DNA of 64,000 bases from NCBI RefSeq assembly GCF_902459525.1, contig NZ_LR699166.1, forward strand, positions 62,001 to 126,000, written 5' to 3'. A program made the translations under genes and the position numbers. This document shows positions 55,788-64,000 of the stretch, one piece after another. The stretch's first letter is position 1, and every line of letters begins with the position of its first letter. Source of the DNA: Sideroxydans sp. CL21. Lineage in GTDB: Bacteria; Pseudomonadota; Gammaproteobacteria; Burkholderiales; Gallionellaceae. The notes under the pieces were generated by a model that worked only from the letters and a program-made list of their open reading frames with translations, did no database searches and was not told the origin of the DNA.

Positions 55788-57125
55788 CTAAGCCACCCTC
55801 AACACCAACCCCTTCAAATACGCCCCCTCCGGAAAACTCAACAACACCGGATGATCCGCTGCCGCATGCAGCTTCTTCACGATCTGCGCATCCACCCCTG
55901 CATCCAGCGCCGCCCCCGCAATGATCTTCTGAAACAGATCATCACTGATGCCGCCGGAACACGAGTAAGTAAACAGCAAACCACCCGGCCGCAACAGCTT
56001 GAAGCCCAGCAGGTTGATGTCCTTGTAGGCGCGCGAGGCCTTCTCGGCAAAAGCCGCAGTGGGTGCGAACTTGGGCGGGTCGAGCACGATGAGGTCGAAC
56101 TTGCGGTTCTGGTCGCGCAGTTTGCGCAGGGCTTCGAACACGTCGGCGCATTGCCACTCGGCACGTGATGGATCGAATCCGTTCAATTCCGCATTGGACT
56201 GCGCCAGTTGCAGCGCCTCCTGCGAAGAATCGATGGAAAGCACCGACTTCGCATCGCCGTGCAATGCATAGAGCGAGAAGCCGCCGGTGTAACAGAAACA
56301 GTTAAGCACGTCGCAATCGGCTGCCAGCGTGCCGGTCAGGGCGCGGTTGTCGCGCTGGTCCAGGTAGAAGCCCGTCTTCTGTCCGGCGGCGACATCCACC
56401 GCGAAGCGGATCCCGTGTTCGGTTACTTCGACTTTATCCGGCAATGCGCCCCGTAGCACGCCGCTGCGCACGGGGAGGCCTTCCAGTTCGCGTCCGTCGG
56501 AATCCGAGCGTTCGTAGATGCAAACGGGCGAACACAGTTCCTGCAGGATGTCGGCCAGTGTGTCGCGCCAATGTTCCGGCCCCGCGCTGCCCAACTGCAT
56601 GACCAATACGTCGCCGTATTTATCCACGATGAGACCGGGCAAACCGTCCGATTCGCCGTGGACAAGGCGCATGCCGTTGCTGTCGCGACCAAGGCCGAGT
56701 GCGCGCCGTGCTTTCAGAGCGAGGGCGATGCGGTTGCGGAAGAATTCCTTGTCGATGACATCGGTTTCGCGCCACGACCATACGCGTGCGGTGATCTGCG
56801 ATTCGGCGTTGTATGCGGCCCACGCCAGAAATTTCCCCGAGGCATCGCGCACCGCTACGGTATCACCGCTGGCAGGCGCACCGTCGATGCATTCGATCGC
56901 GCCGGAGAATATCCACGGGTGGCGGCGCAGCAGCGATTTGTCTCGGTCCGCCTTGAGGATGAGGCCAGGGCGTCCCATTGCATTTCCGGTGCGAACCGGT
57001 GCGGCGGGTTTCGGCGCATGTGTTTCCGTCTTCTGTTTGTCGCGCTTCACACGGTTGCGAAAATCGATGCCGCCTTGCGATGGGCGGTGCGGTGTTGAAT
57101 GTGATTTGGTCTTTGGAGTGTTCAT
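55788..57125 (-). CDS. rlmI: rRNA large-subunit cytosine methyltransferase, RlmI-like
   Basis: It is a PUA-domain SAM methyltransferase expected to modify 23S rRNA (m5C1962 in E. coli). The protein has 445 residues: a basic extension (1-49), the PUA region starting at LILKADRDKSLLRRHPWIFSG, then the catalytic domain with VLNCFCYTGGFSLYAL, DLIVLDPPKFAPT and the motif FTYSCSGG. E. coli RlmI is about 396 residues, so the real start could be the internal Met at about residue 49. It starts in an overlap with the xerC stop. Confidence 0.88.
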   Translation of the reverse strand: MNTPKTKSHSTPHRPSQGGIDFRNRVKRDKQKTETHAPKPAAPVRTGNAMGRPGLILKADRDKSLLRRHPWIFSGAIECIDGAPASGDTVAVRDASGKFLAWAAYNAESQITARVWSWRETDVIDKEFFRNRIALALKARRALGLGRDSNGMRLVHGESDGLPGLIVDKYGDVLVMQLGSAGPEHWRDTLADILQELCSPVCIYERSDSDGRELEGLPVRSGVLRGALPDKVEVTEHGIRFAVDVAAGQKTGFYLDQRDNRALTGTLAADCDVLNCFCYTGGFSLYALHGDAKSVLSIDSSQEALQLAQSNAELNGFDPSRAEWQCADVFEALRKLRDQNRKFDLIVLDPPKFAPTAAFAEKASRAYKDINLLGFKLLRPGGLLFTYSCSGGISDDLFQKIIAGAALDAGVDAQIVKKLHAAADHPVLLSFPEGAYLKGLVLRVA

Positions 57126-58021
57126 GTTTTCTTTTTGGCACGCGGATGCGCACTGTCGTAAATTTTGGCGAGGTATTGGAAATCGAGGTGAGTATAGACC
57201 TGTGTGGTGGAAATGCTGGCGTGACCCAACATTTCTTGTACCGCACGCAGGTCGCCCGAGGATTGCAGCACATGCGTGGCGAAGGAATGGCGTAGCAGGT
57301 GCGGATGCACGCCGCTGGCAATGCCCTGGGTGATGCCGCGCTGGCGCAGGTGCAGTTGCACGGTGCGCGGGCTGATGCGGGCGCCGTTCTTGCCGACGAA
57401 CAGGGCCGTCTCGCCCGGTTTGGCGATCGGTTCGCGCACCGCCAGCCACGCTTTCAAGGCGTCGATGGCATGGCTGCCCAGCGGCACGATGCGCGTCTTG
57501 TTGCCTTTGCCGGTGACGCGCACCGAGGCGTCGGCAAAATCCATGTCGATGGGATCGAGGCTCACCAGTTCTGCCAAACGCAAACCCGAGGAATAGAGCA
57601 ATTCGAACATCGCCTTGTCGCGCGCATCCATCGGCGTTTCAACGGGCATCTCGACCAGTTTCACCGCCTCGTCGGGTGAGAGCGCATGCGGCAGGGTCTT
57701 GGGTGCCTTCGGCGCACGCAGGCCGACACAGGGGTTGCTCTTGCAGCCGTGGTCGCGCATCAGGTAGCCATAGAAACCGCGCCAGGCTGAAAGCACACGC
57801 GCCAGAGAACGCCCGCCCAGGCCGCTGCCGTGCAACTGCGCGATAAAGCGGCGGATGTGGTGGCTCTTGAGGTCGGGCAGCGGGGTCGTTCCGGCAAGCG
57901 CCAGCAAGCGCCGGATGTCGCGTGCGTAGTTCTCGGCAGTCAGCGGGGAATAGTTGCGCTCGTTGTGCAGGTAGGCGAGGTAGCCTTGCAGTGTGACGGG
58001 GACTTGTTCAGTGGCGGGCAT
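57122..58021 (-). CDS. xerC: Tyrosine recombinase XerC
   Basis: It resolves chromosome dimers at dif with XerD. The 299-residue protein has the N-terminal SAM-like DNA-binding domain and the catalytic domain: Arg in LYSSGLRLAELVSLD, the HPHLLRHSFATHVL box with His-x2-Arg, His in GHASISTT and the nucleophile Tyr in TQVYTHLD. Upstream lies DUF484 and then dapF, the classic proteobacterial dapF-DUF484-xerC order, which separates it from XerD and phage integrases. Confidence 0.96.
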   Translation of the reverse strand: MPATEQVPVTLQGYLAYLHNERNYSPLTAENYARDIRRLLALAGTTPLPDLKSHHIRRFIAQLHGSGLGGRSLARVLSAWRGFYGYLMRDHGCKSNPCVGLRAPKAPKTLPHALSPDEAVKLVEMPVETPMDARDKAMFELLYSSGLRLAELVSLDPIDMDFADASVRVTGKGNKTRIVPLGSHAIDALKAWLAVREPIAKPGETALFVGKNGARISPRTVQLHLRQRGITQGIASGVHPHLLRHSFATHVLQSSGDLRAVQEMLGHASISTTQVYTHLDFQYLAKIYDSAHPRAKKKT

Positions 58022-58641
58022 CAGACATGCAGATGGAACGCACTGCCCAGAGTCTCCGCGATGCGTTGCAGGAACAGCGTGCCCATTTCCGGATAGAAAC
58101 GCTCCTTGTCTTCGCTGGCGAGGATGAGCAGGCCGATGGTCTGGCCGTGCGCGCGCAACGGCAGGTAGGCAAAAGAGCGCAGGTGTTCGCCGGCTTCGCC
58201 AAACCAGGGCAAAGTGTCATGGATCGCGTGATGGGTGCAGACCGGTTGTTTGTGTTCGTCGGCGAAGGCCAGCACCTCGGCGCTGGGCGGCTCGTCCTTC
58301 CAGAGATGCAAGGCGACATGCGGAACGGCGAAGATGTCGCGCAGGTTGTGCACGATCAGGCTCTGCAGCGTGGAGCGGTCATGCGGACCGAACAGCGCGC
58401 TATTGAACTGATGCACTTTGAGCTGCAACGCATCGTTCTCTTTGGCGTATTCCAGCAAGTCGTGCAGTTTTTTTTCCAGGTCTTTCACGCGTTCGCGCAG
58501 GGTGAGCAACTGGCGTTCGCTCAACGAGATGGTGCGCCCGCCGTGCGGGTGGGGCAGGTTGATCTGCGACAGCATTTCCGCGTGGTCTTCGAAGAACTGC
58601 GGATTGTCCAGCAAGTATTGTGCTACGTCTTCTGCTCTCAT
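58021..58641 (-). CDS. DUF484 family protein (GAF-like)
   Basis: The 206-residue protein starts AEDVAQYLLDNPQFFEDHAEMLSQI, typical of DUF484, with a coiled coil near residues 45-70 (LRERVKDLEKKLHDLLEYAKEND), and a GAF-like C-terminal half. The function is unknown. It overlaps the xerC start by one base and lies 10 bases after dapF. This gene order is conserved in many gamma- and betaproteobacteria. Confidence 0.93.
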   Translation of the reverse strand: MRAEDVAQYLLDNPQFFEDHAEMLSQINLPHPHGGRTISLSERQLLTLRERVKDLEKKLHDLLEYAKENDALQLKVHQFNSALFGPHDRSTLQSLIVHNLRDIFAVPHVALHLWKDEPPSAEVLAFADEHKQPVCTHHAIHDTLPWFGEAGEHLRSFAYLPLRAHGQTIGLLILASEDKERFYPEMGTLFLQRIAETLGSAFHLHV

Positions 58642-58651
58642 TGTTTACTTT

Positions 58652-59482
58652 CTACAAGTTGATCTCGCCCTCGAACACCGTGATGGCCGGGCCGGTCATC
58701 AGTACCGGCGAATGTTCGCCGGCCCAGGTGATGCTGAGTGAACCGCCGCGTGTGGCGACATTTACGGTGTTGTCCAGCAGCTTGCGCCGGATGCCGGCAA
58801 CGACGGCAGCGCAAGCGCCGGTGCCGCAGGACAGGGTTTCGCCTGCACCGCGCTCAAACACGCGCAGCCTGATATGAGTCCTGTTCACGACCTGCATGTA
58901 ACCGGCGTTCACGCGCTTGGGGAACCGCGGGTGATGTTCGACCAGAGGCCCTTGCGTGGTCACGGGAGCGGCTTCGATATTCTCAACCACTTGTACGGCG
59001 TGCGGGTTACCCATGGATACGGCGGTAATGTGCAGAACCTCTGTGCCAATTTGCAAGGGCTGGATCACTTCATGGCTATCGCTTACAAAAGGGATCTGCG
59101 ACGGATCAAAGATCGGCGCACCCATATTCACGGTAACGCGCCCGTCATCTTCCAGGCGCGGCGAGATCAGTCCGCTCTTGGTCTCCACCACGATCTCGCG
59201 CTTGCCGGTGAGCTTGTGTTCGTGCACAAAACGCACGAAGCAACGCGCGCCGTTGCCGCATTGCTCCACTTCGCCGCCGTCGGCATTGAAGATGCGATAG
59301 CGGAAATCCGCATCTTCGCGGTGCGTTTTTTCCACCAGCAATACCTGGTCGCAGCCGATGCCGAAATGGCGGTCGGCGATGAAGCGGATCTGCTCGGGCG
59401 ACAATGCGATCGATTGGCGCACTCCGTCGAGCACCACAAAGTCGTTGCCTGCGCCGTGCATTTTGGTGAATTTAAGGGTCAT
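58652..59482 (-). CDS. dapF: Diaminopimelate epimerase
   Basis: It converts LL- to meso-diaminopimelate for lysine and peptidoglycan. The 276-residue protein has the two active-site cysteines: Cys75 in [11 protein letters not shown] and the second in [13 protein letters not shown] near residue 220. The N terminus [16 protein letters not shown] is the family signature. It overlaps the tag stop by 4 bases. Confidence 0.98.
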   Translation of the reverse strand: MTLKFTKMHGAGNDFVVLDGVRQSIALSPEQIRFIADRHFGIGCDQVLLVEKTHREDADFRYRIFNADGGEVEQCGNGARCFVRFVHEHKLTGKREIVVETKSGLISPRLEDDGRVTVNMGAPIFDPSQIPFVSDSHEVIQPLQIGTEVLHITAVSMGNPHAVQVVENIEAAPVTTQGPLVEHHPRFPKRVNAGYMQVVNRTHIRLRVFERGAGETLSCGTGACAAVVAGIRRKLLDNTVNVATRGGSLSITWAGEHSPVLMTGPAITVFEGEINL

Positions 59483-60063
59483 CTCAGTAGTTCTTTATAT
59501 CTGAAACAGTCTGTCGTATGGTCGTTCACCATGCCGGTTGCCTGCATGTGAGCGTAGCAGATGGTGCTGCCGACGAATTTGAATCCGCGCCGTTTTAGCT
59601 CCTTGCTCATCGCATCCGATTCCGGCGTGCTGGCAGGGATTTTGTCGATGCTGCGCCTTGCGTTCTGCTTTGGTTTGCCGTCGACATACTGCCAGATGAA
59701 TTTATCGAAGCTGCCGAATTCGGACTGCACGTCGAGAAACTTTTGGGCGTTGGTCACGGCTGCAGCCACCTTCAGCCGGTTGCGGACAATCCCCGGATTC
59801 TGCAACAACGATTCTATTTTATTCGCATCATAACGGGCAATCCGTGTTGCGTCGAAACCATCAAACGCGGCACGGTAGTTTTCGCGTTTTTTCAGGATGG
59901 TGATCCAGCTTAATCCGGCCTGCGCGCCCTCCAGGATCAGGAACTCGAAAAGCAAATGGTCGTCGTGCAAAGGCACCCCCCATTCGGTATCGTGGTACGC
60001 CCGATATAGGGGATCGTCACCGCACCAGACGCAACGCGCCTTATTCAAGAGCCGGTTCCGCAC
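59479..60063 (-). CDS. tag: DNA-3-methyladenine glycosylase I
   Basis: It removes 3-methyladenine from alkylated DNA. The 194-residue length is standard. The N-terminal zinc-site Cys11-x2-Cys14 in [20 protein letters not shown], the conserved [14 protein letters not shown] with the catalytic Glu, and the C-terminal zinc ligands in [18 protein letters not shown] are present. The GTG start at 60063 overlaps the CoA-binding gene by 19 bases. Confidence 0.96.
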   Translation of the reverse strand: MRNRLLNKARCVWCGDDPLYRAYHDTEWGVPLHDDHLLFEFLILEGAQAGLSWITILKKRENYRAAFDGFDATRIARYDANKIESLLQNPGIVRNRLKVAAAVTNAQKFLDVQSEFGSFDKFIWQYVDGKPKQNARRSIDKIPASTPESDAMSKELKRRGFKFVGSTICYAHMQATGMVNDHTTDCFRYKELLR

Positions 60064-60470
60064 AATTGTGTGTGGTCGCGGAACATGCAGCGATCCATCA
60101 CCACGTTGATGCCCGCCTGTTTTGCCCGTAGCGCAGCTTCCTCATGCACCACGCCATCCTGCAACCACAGATTCTTGACGCCCAGCTTGATGCAGCTATC
60201 AACGATAGCGGGCACATGCTCGGGAGCGCGAAATACATCCACGATGTCGGGCAGTTCGGGCAGGCTTTCCAAGTCGGGATAGGCCTTCTCGCCCAACACC
60301 TCCGTCACCAACGGGCGCACCGGGATGATGCGGTAACCGAAGCTTTGCAAGGCCTGCGCCACGTGGAAACTGGGGCGGTTCGGGTTGGATGAAAGGCCGA
60401 CCACGGCCACGCTGCGAACTTCGCGCAACAATTTGCAAATATCCTGAGGGGTGGGATTGGAGAAGCTCAT
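60045..60470 (-). CDS. CoA-binding domain protein (YccU-like)
   Basis: The 141-residue single Rossmann domain protein has VAVVGLSSNPNRPSFHVA, YRIIPVRPLVTEVLGEKAY, DIVDVFRAPEHVPAIV and LWLQDGVVHEEAALRAKQAG, which define the CoA_binding_2 group. It probably binds acyl-CoA or CoA, function unproven. The ATG at 60470 is chosen because homology begins there. It diverges from the tRNA gene. Confidence 0.93.
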   Translation of the reverse strand: MSFSNPTPQDICKLLREVRSVAVVGLSSNPNRPSFHVAQALQSFGYRIIPVRPLVTEVLGEKAYPDLESLPELPDIVDVFRAPEHVPAIVDSCIKLGVKNLWLQDGVVHEEAALRAKQAGINVVMDRCMFRDHTQLCGTGS

Positions 60471-60529
60471 GTTGTGTACGATAGCATTTTTTGCGCTATC
60501 CGGCGCGGGCGGGGCATGCAAAAAAACGC

Positions 60530-60550
60530 TATACTGCGCGCCGTTTCAAA
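60530..60550 (+). promoter_or_regulatory. -10 region and GC discriminator of tRNA-Arg
   Basis: TATACT at 60530-60535 is a good -10 hexamer about 15 bases before the tRNA. It is followed by GCGCGCCG, a GC-rich discriminator as in stringently controlled stable-RNA promoters. No clear -35 hexamer is seen. Confidence 0.6.
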
Positions 60551-60627
60551 GCGCTCGTAGCTCAGCTGGATAGAGTATTGGTTTCCGAAGCCAAGGGTCG
60601 TGGGTTCGACTCCCGCCGAGCGCACCA
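60551..60627 (+). tRNA. tRNA-Arg, anticodon CCG
   Basis: The 77-base gene folds into a normal cloverleaf. The acceptor strands GCGCTCG and CGAGCGC pair fully, the D arm has AGCTCAGCTGGATAGAG, the anticodon stem TTGGT/GCCAA carries the loop TTCCGAA with CCG, and the T arm has GTGGGTTCGACTCCCGC. CCA is encoded at 60625-60627. It reads the CGG codon. Confidence 0.97.
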
Positions 60628-60634
60628 ATTCGGG

Positions 60635-60769
60635 TTAAAAGTGGGCACTTGATCCAAGTCGCCCATTTTTATTTTCAGCATTGTCTCCGCTAAAGCCCCA
60701 TAACTTATTCCTGATGGTGGCGGTTTTATCCTCTACCACGATCTTATCCACCAGAATGTTCAGATGGCT
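60635..60769 (-). pseudogene. Possible recombinase C-terminal remnant downstream of tRNA-Arg
   Basis: The minus strand reads about 44 codons, SHLNILVDKIVVEDKTATIR and onward to a TAA, with no start. The pattern resembles the C-terminal end of large serine recombinases or integrases and is cut off by the P-type ATPase gene. It shares bases with the tRNA terminator, which weakens the case. I offer it as a possible scar of an integrated element. Confidence 0.25.
60643..60675 (+). terminator. Intrinsic terminator of tRNA-Arg
   Basis: GGGCACTTG, ATC and CAAGTCGCCC pair at 60643-60664 with one bulged C, followed by ATTTTTATTTT. It lies 15 bases after the tRNA. Confidence 0.85.
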
Positions 60770-60771
60770 AT

Positions 60772-63099
60772 CTAGAAGCCGAAATGCTTGAACACGCGTA
60801 TCTTGATGAAATCCACCGCGATCAGATAAACCATCACCAGTGCCACCAGCCCGGCGACCAGTTCAACGGGTATGGCAGTCATGAGTATGCCCTTTGTGGC
60901 GAAAATAAAGACAACGACGATATCGAGCAAGGAAGCAATCAGCATCCATTGGCTCGGCAGCGATTGCCAGAAATGGCGGCGCTCGCGTACCAGATAAACG
61001 TTACCCTGACCGGTAAAGACCAGCATCACGAAGATCAGCGTCTGTAACTGGTTCAACGGCAGATGCAGCCAGTCGCGCCCGGCAAAAAACACGGCGAACG
61101 ACAGGATCAGCACGAAGCCGGCGAGAATGCCCGACGTCAGCATCAGGTTGGGAATGTTCCAGCGTTCGGGTTTGCGCGAGAAAGAAACATGGTCCGTGGC
61201 GATGGACATCGTGACGAAATCGTTGGTGAACAGCAGCAGCACCATCAGCAGCGGGGTGATCACGAACACGCCCGTCAGCATGACACCGACACTGAGGAAG
61301 ATGGCGATCTCCAGTGTCTTGATGATCTTGTTCATGGTGTAGGTAAGCATGCGCTGGTTGATGCGCCTGCTGGTTTCTATCGCAGCCTTGATGTCTCCCA
61401 GTCCGGGGTTGGTCAGCACCAGGCTGGCGGCGGCCTTGGCGACATCCGTGGCATTGGCCATGGCTATGCCAACCTCGGCCTGCTTGAGTGCTGGCGAATC
61501 GTTGACGCCGTCGCCGCTCATGCCGACTACATGTCCGCTTTGCTGCAACGCCAGCACCAGACGAAACTTGTCTTCAGGCAACACGCGGGCAAATACATCG
61601 TAGTCCAAAGCGCCTTGTTCGATGGCTTCCTGCAGCTTTTCCGGCGCGCACACGCGTGCGCCGATACCCACTTTTTCAGCCACCGCGCGTGCCGTGGATG
61701 GACCATCGCCGGAAACCATCAACACCCGCACTCCCAGATTGTGCAGATCCTGGATCAACATTCGGGAGTCTTCCCTTGGCGGATCTTGCAGTGCCACCAA
61801 CCCCGCAAGTTGCAAACCGTTGCTGCCGGTTTCGATGGCAACGGCCAGGACGCGCGAACCGTCCGCCCCCAATTTTTCCACGTCAGAGCCGATGTCGATT
61901 CCATTCACGACCAGCCCGCCAATCACGCGCGGTGCTCCCTTAAGCACGCGCAATTTATTGTCGCTCTGGTCATACTGCGCTTCGGAACGTTTGGTCTCCG
62001 GGTCGAACGGAATAAAGCCCAGGCGCCGAGGCAGTTGGGACAGCAAGCCGCGTACCTGCGCGGCATCCAGAATGGCCAGATCTATCGGGTCTTGTGTCGA
62101 ATGGTCGCAGGCGAGCGCAGCCCAATACAGCAGATCTTTGTCGTTATAGGGTGCGTATGAACGGAGCGCGGTGAGCGCCAGCCGGTTTTGAGTGATGGTG
62201 CCGGTCTTGTCGCTTGCCAGCACATCCATTGCGGCGGCTTCCTCGATGGCCGACAAACGCGTCACCAGAACGCCGTTTTTGGCCAGTTCCAGCGCACCGA
62301 GCGCCGTTGCGAGAGTATAGGTAGCCGGCAGTGCGATGGGCACGGAAGCAACCAGCAGGATCAACGCAAAAGGAAGCACTTCGGTCAGGGGGATTCCGTA
62401 CAACGCGCTGTATGTCAACAAGGCGGCAACCAGGATCGCGTCCAGTGTCACCAGATATTTGACGATCGTAACGATGAGCGTTTCCAGGTGGCTTACGGAC
62501 TTGGCGCTACGCACAAGTTCGGCCGTCTTGCCAAAAAACGTATGGACTCCGGTTGCGGTGACCTCGCCCGGTGCTTCGCCGCGCTTCACAATGGCGCCGG
62601 CATGCACAAAAGATCCGGAACCTGCTTCAACCGGCAACGATTCGCCGGTAAGTGCGGATTGATCCAGAAGCAATTTGCCGTCAAGCAAACGAATATCCGC
62701 TGTGGCAAGGTCGCCCATGCGCAGGTACACCACGTCGCCCGGTACGAGTTGTTGAGCCGGTAATTTTTGCCAGATATTGTCACGCAAGACGCGGACCTGA
62801 ATCTCCAGGCGGCTCTTCAGCATTGCCAATGCGTTGTTGGCGCGATTTTCATGCGCAAACCCCAGTACGGCATTGAATGCCAGCAGGGCGGCAATGATGG
62901 CGGCTTCGTCCGGCTTGCCCAGCGCGAATTGCAAGGCGATCGTCGCTTCCAGCATCCAGGGCACCGGTGCCCAGAATTTGCGCAGGAAAACAAGCCAGAC
63001 ATGAGGGCGGTCTTCCGCCACCGCATTGGGCCCGTACGTTGACTGCCGTTGCAGGGCTTCGGTGCTGGTGAGTCCTTGCAGTGCGGCGGCTTCAGGCAT
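60772..63099 (-). CDS. Plasma-membrane proton-pumping P-type ATPase (P3A)
   Basis: The 775-residue P-type ATPase of the H+-efflux group has LTGES in the actuator domain, the phosphorylated Asp in ASDKTGTITQNRL, and GDGVNDSPALKQAEVG in the P domain. About ten membrane helices are present, four before and six after the large loop. It lacks the long C-terminal autoinhibitory region of plant and fungal enzymes. It would export protons, useful in acid or for potential maintenance. The start at 63099 (MPEAAALQGLTSTEAL) is preferred to 63171. Confidence 0.9.
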   Translation of the reverse strand: MPEAAALQGLTSTEALQRQSTYGPNAVAEDRPHVWLVFLRKFWAPVPWMLEATIALQFALGKPDEAAIIAALLAFNAVLGFAHENRANNALAMLKSRLEIQVRVLRDNIWQKLPAQQLVPGDVVYLRMGDLATADIRLLDGKLLLDQSALTGESLPVEAGSGSFVHAGAIVKRGEAPGEVTATGVHTFFGKTAELVRSAKSVSHLETLIVTIVKYLVTLDAILVAALLTYSALYGIPLTEVLPFALILLVASVPIALPATYTLATALGALELAKNGVLVTRLSAIEEAAAMDVLASDKTGTITQNRLALTALRSYAPYNDKDLLYWAALACDHSTQDPIDLAILDAAQVRGLLSQLPRRLGFIPFDPETKRSEAQYDQSDNKLRVLKGAPRVIGGLVVNGIDIGSDVEKLGADGSRVLAVAIETGSNGLQLAGLVALQDPPREDSRMLIQDLHNLGVRVLMVSGDGPSTARAVAEKVGIGARVCAPEKLQEAIEQGALDYDVFARVLPEDKFRLVLALQQSGHVVGMSGDGVNDSPALKQAEVGIAMANATDVAKAAASLVLTNPGLGDIKAAIETSRRINQRMLTYTMNKIIKTLEIAIFLSVGVMLTGVFVITPLLMVLLLFTNDFVTMSIATDHVSFSRKPERWNIPNLMLTSGILAGFVLILSFAVFFAGRDWLHLPLNQLQTLIFVMLVFTGQGNVYLVRERRHFWQSLPSQWMLIASLLDIVVVFIFATKGILMTAIPVELVAGLVALVMVYLIAVDFIKIRVFKHFGF

Positions 63100-63256
63100 G
63101 TTTCCCACCTTGTCAGAAGTTGTCGGCAGAAGTGTAGAGTGCAGTTTCGGATGCCGGACACAGATCGGCAAGATGATCGTCCGACAGGCACTTGTATGTT
63201 TTCTGCCGCCCCGCCGAATGCTACCGCCCCCGGTACTGCGAATTATTAATTAATTT

Positions 63257-63979
63257 TCACGGAGCCGGTTTTGCGAAAAGGTCGATTCGGATGGGGGTGA
63301 GGAATGCCGCTCCAGTCGGGGACATGTGCCGGTTGAATTTTGAGCGGACCTCTTCAAGCAGGGCAGGTGATAGTTGGTGATCGGTATGGGTCACTTTGAG
63401 AACCTGGTTTTCGAATTGACTGAAACTTTCAAAATGCGAAGGTTGCAAGAAAAATTTCTGCTGGACCAGTGTTAGCTGCCGAGTTGAGACTGCACGCACT
63501 TCGGCGGCGAAAGCGGCTTCGCGTACCTTCTTTTCGTCGTGGAATAGCCGGAGTATTTCGTTGAATTCTCCGGCATAGACTGGCTCGGAGATATAAGCCA
63601 TGCCACCCGGCTTCAATACACGGCAGATTTCGGAAAAAGCGTTGTCGAGGGATTCGGACGGTACGTGGTGCAGGGACTTGAACATCAACACGATATCGAA
63701 ATTCGAATCGGCGGCAGGAATATTTTCGGCGCCGCCGTACTCGAAACGGACGTTGGGCAGATCCCCGATCATCTTGTTCTTTGCGAGCTGAAGTTCGTCC
63801 ACTTCCAGGGCAAGTACCGAAGCGGCTTTTTCACTGACCAGACGAGTTTTCTCCGCTTTGCCGCAGCCGAGTTCGAGTACCCTCGAACCTTCCAGGTGCA
63901 GAAGTTGGTCCATGATTTCCCGCTCGTTGGCAACAAGGGTGACCTGTGGGGCGTCGATACTCATTTGGATGATTGTCAT
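63257..63979 (-). CDS. Class I SAM-dependent methyltransferase
   Basis: The 240-residue methyltransferase has motif I as VLELGCGKAEKTR near residues 34-46, then the post-I acidic ALEVDELQLA, IVLMFKSLHHV and VLKPGGMAYISEP. The layout is of the Methyltransf_11/25 type acting on small molecules; the substrate is unknown. It is 157 bases upstream of the ATPase gene on the same strand with its own likely promoter. No neighbour suggests a pathway. Confidence 0.88.
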   Translation of the reverse strand: MTIIQMSIDAPQVTLVANEREIMDQLLHLEGSRVLELGCGKAEKTRLVSEKAASVLALEVDELQLAKNKMIGDLPNVRFEYGGAENIPAADSNFDIVLMFKSLHHVPSESLDNAFSEICRVLKPGGMAYISEPVYAGEFNEILRLFHDEKKVREAAFAAEVRAVSTRQLTLVQQKFFLQPSHFESFSQFENQVLKVTHTDHQLSPALLEEVRSKFNRHMSPTGAAFLTPIRIDLFAKPAP

Positions 63980-64000
63980 GTCTGATCCTTATGTTTTCCA

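Overview
The window looks like a chromosomal segment of a betaproteobacterium, most likely an autotrophic member of the Nitrosomonadales/Gallionellaceae type. This is inferred from gene content: a bacterial-type phosphoribulokinase, the betaproteobacterial cluster prmA-accC-accB-aroQ next to a zinc-ribbon/DUF3426 gene, an APH-fold homoserine kinase, a BPSS1780-type membrane protein, and a proton-pumping P-type ATPase. No rRNA or other species marker is present, so the genus is not proven.

Layout. 1-21.5 kb is a surface-polysaccharide region. It starts inside gmd and continues with fcl, a Wzx-like flippase, three methyltransferase-like genes, an alpha-1,2-fucosyltransferase, GT2 and GT4 glycosyltransferases, and an epimerase / WecA-like transferase / large 4,6-dehydratase trio in the order of wbpV-wbpL-wbpM. 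Then come a WaaE-like GT2, two paralogous GT2 genes on opposite strands, a GT9 heptosyltransferase, an O-antigen ligase/polymerase, an SGNH plus MBOAT O-acetylation pair, and msbA. Together these could make GDP-fucose, start a QuiNAc/FucNAc-type unit on undecaprenyl phosphate, extend, methylate, fucosylate and acetylate it, flip it and join it to lipid A-core. 22-26.6 kb holds apaH, a long-type IF-1 gene, a cold-shock gene, a sugar-kinase/VOC/fructosamine-kinase group and tpx. 26.6-31.6 kb is the glycine cleavage operon gcvT-gcvH-gcvP behind a tandem glycine riboswitch. 31.6-42.1 kb is a run of minus-strand housekeeping genes (DUF3426, prmA, accC, accB, aroQ, dsbD, cutA, holA, lptE, leuS). 42.2-53.7 kb contains a FecR-SPOR protein, phosphoribulokinase, a MazG-like protein, uvrD, an AhpD-like protein, membrane proteins, thrB, a DUF2782 protein, a LOG-family protein and polA. 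55.8-64 kb contains an rlmI-like gene, xerC, a DUF484 protein, dapF, tag, a CoA-binding protein, tRNA-Arg(CCG), a P-type H+-ATPase and a methyltransferase.

The most unusual aspect is the density of short palindromic repeats and what they have entered. A REP-like unit beginning CCCTCACCCCAACCCTC is found in frame inside polA and uvrD, in the linker of the tandem glycine riboswitch, and at the ends of a roughly 2 kb element at 53.77-55.75 kb. That element consists of two almost identical inverted arms of about 320 bp around a two-gene AT-rich cassette: a two-helix membrane protein and a HEPN/AbiU2-like protein with an R-x5-H motif. It is my best candidate for an undescribed mobile, possibly defence-related, module. 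Two further 140-bp palindromic elements sit directly in front of apaH and polA, and the one at polA supplies its Shine-Dalgarno sequence.
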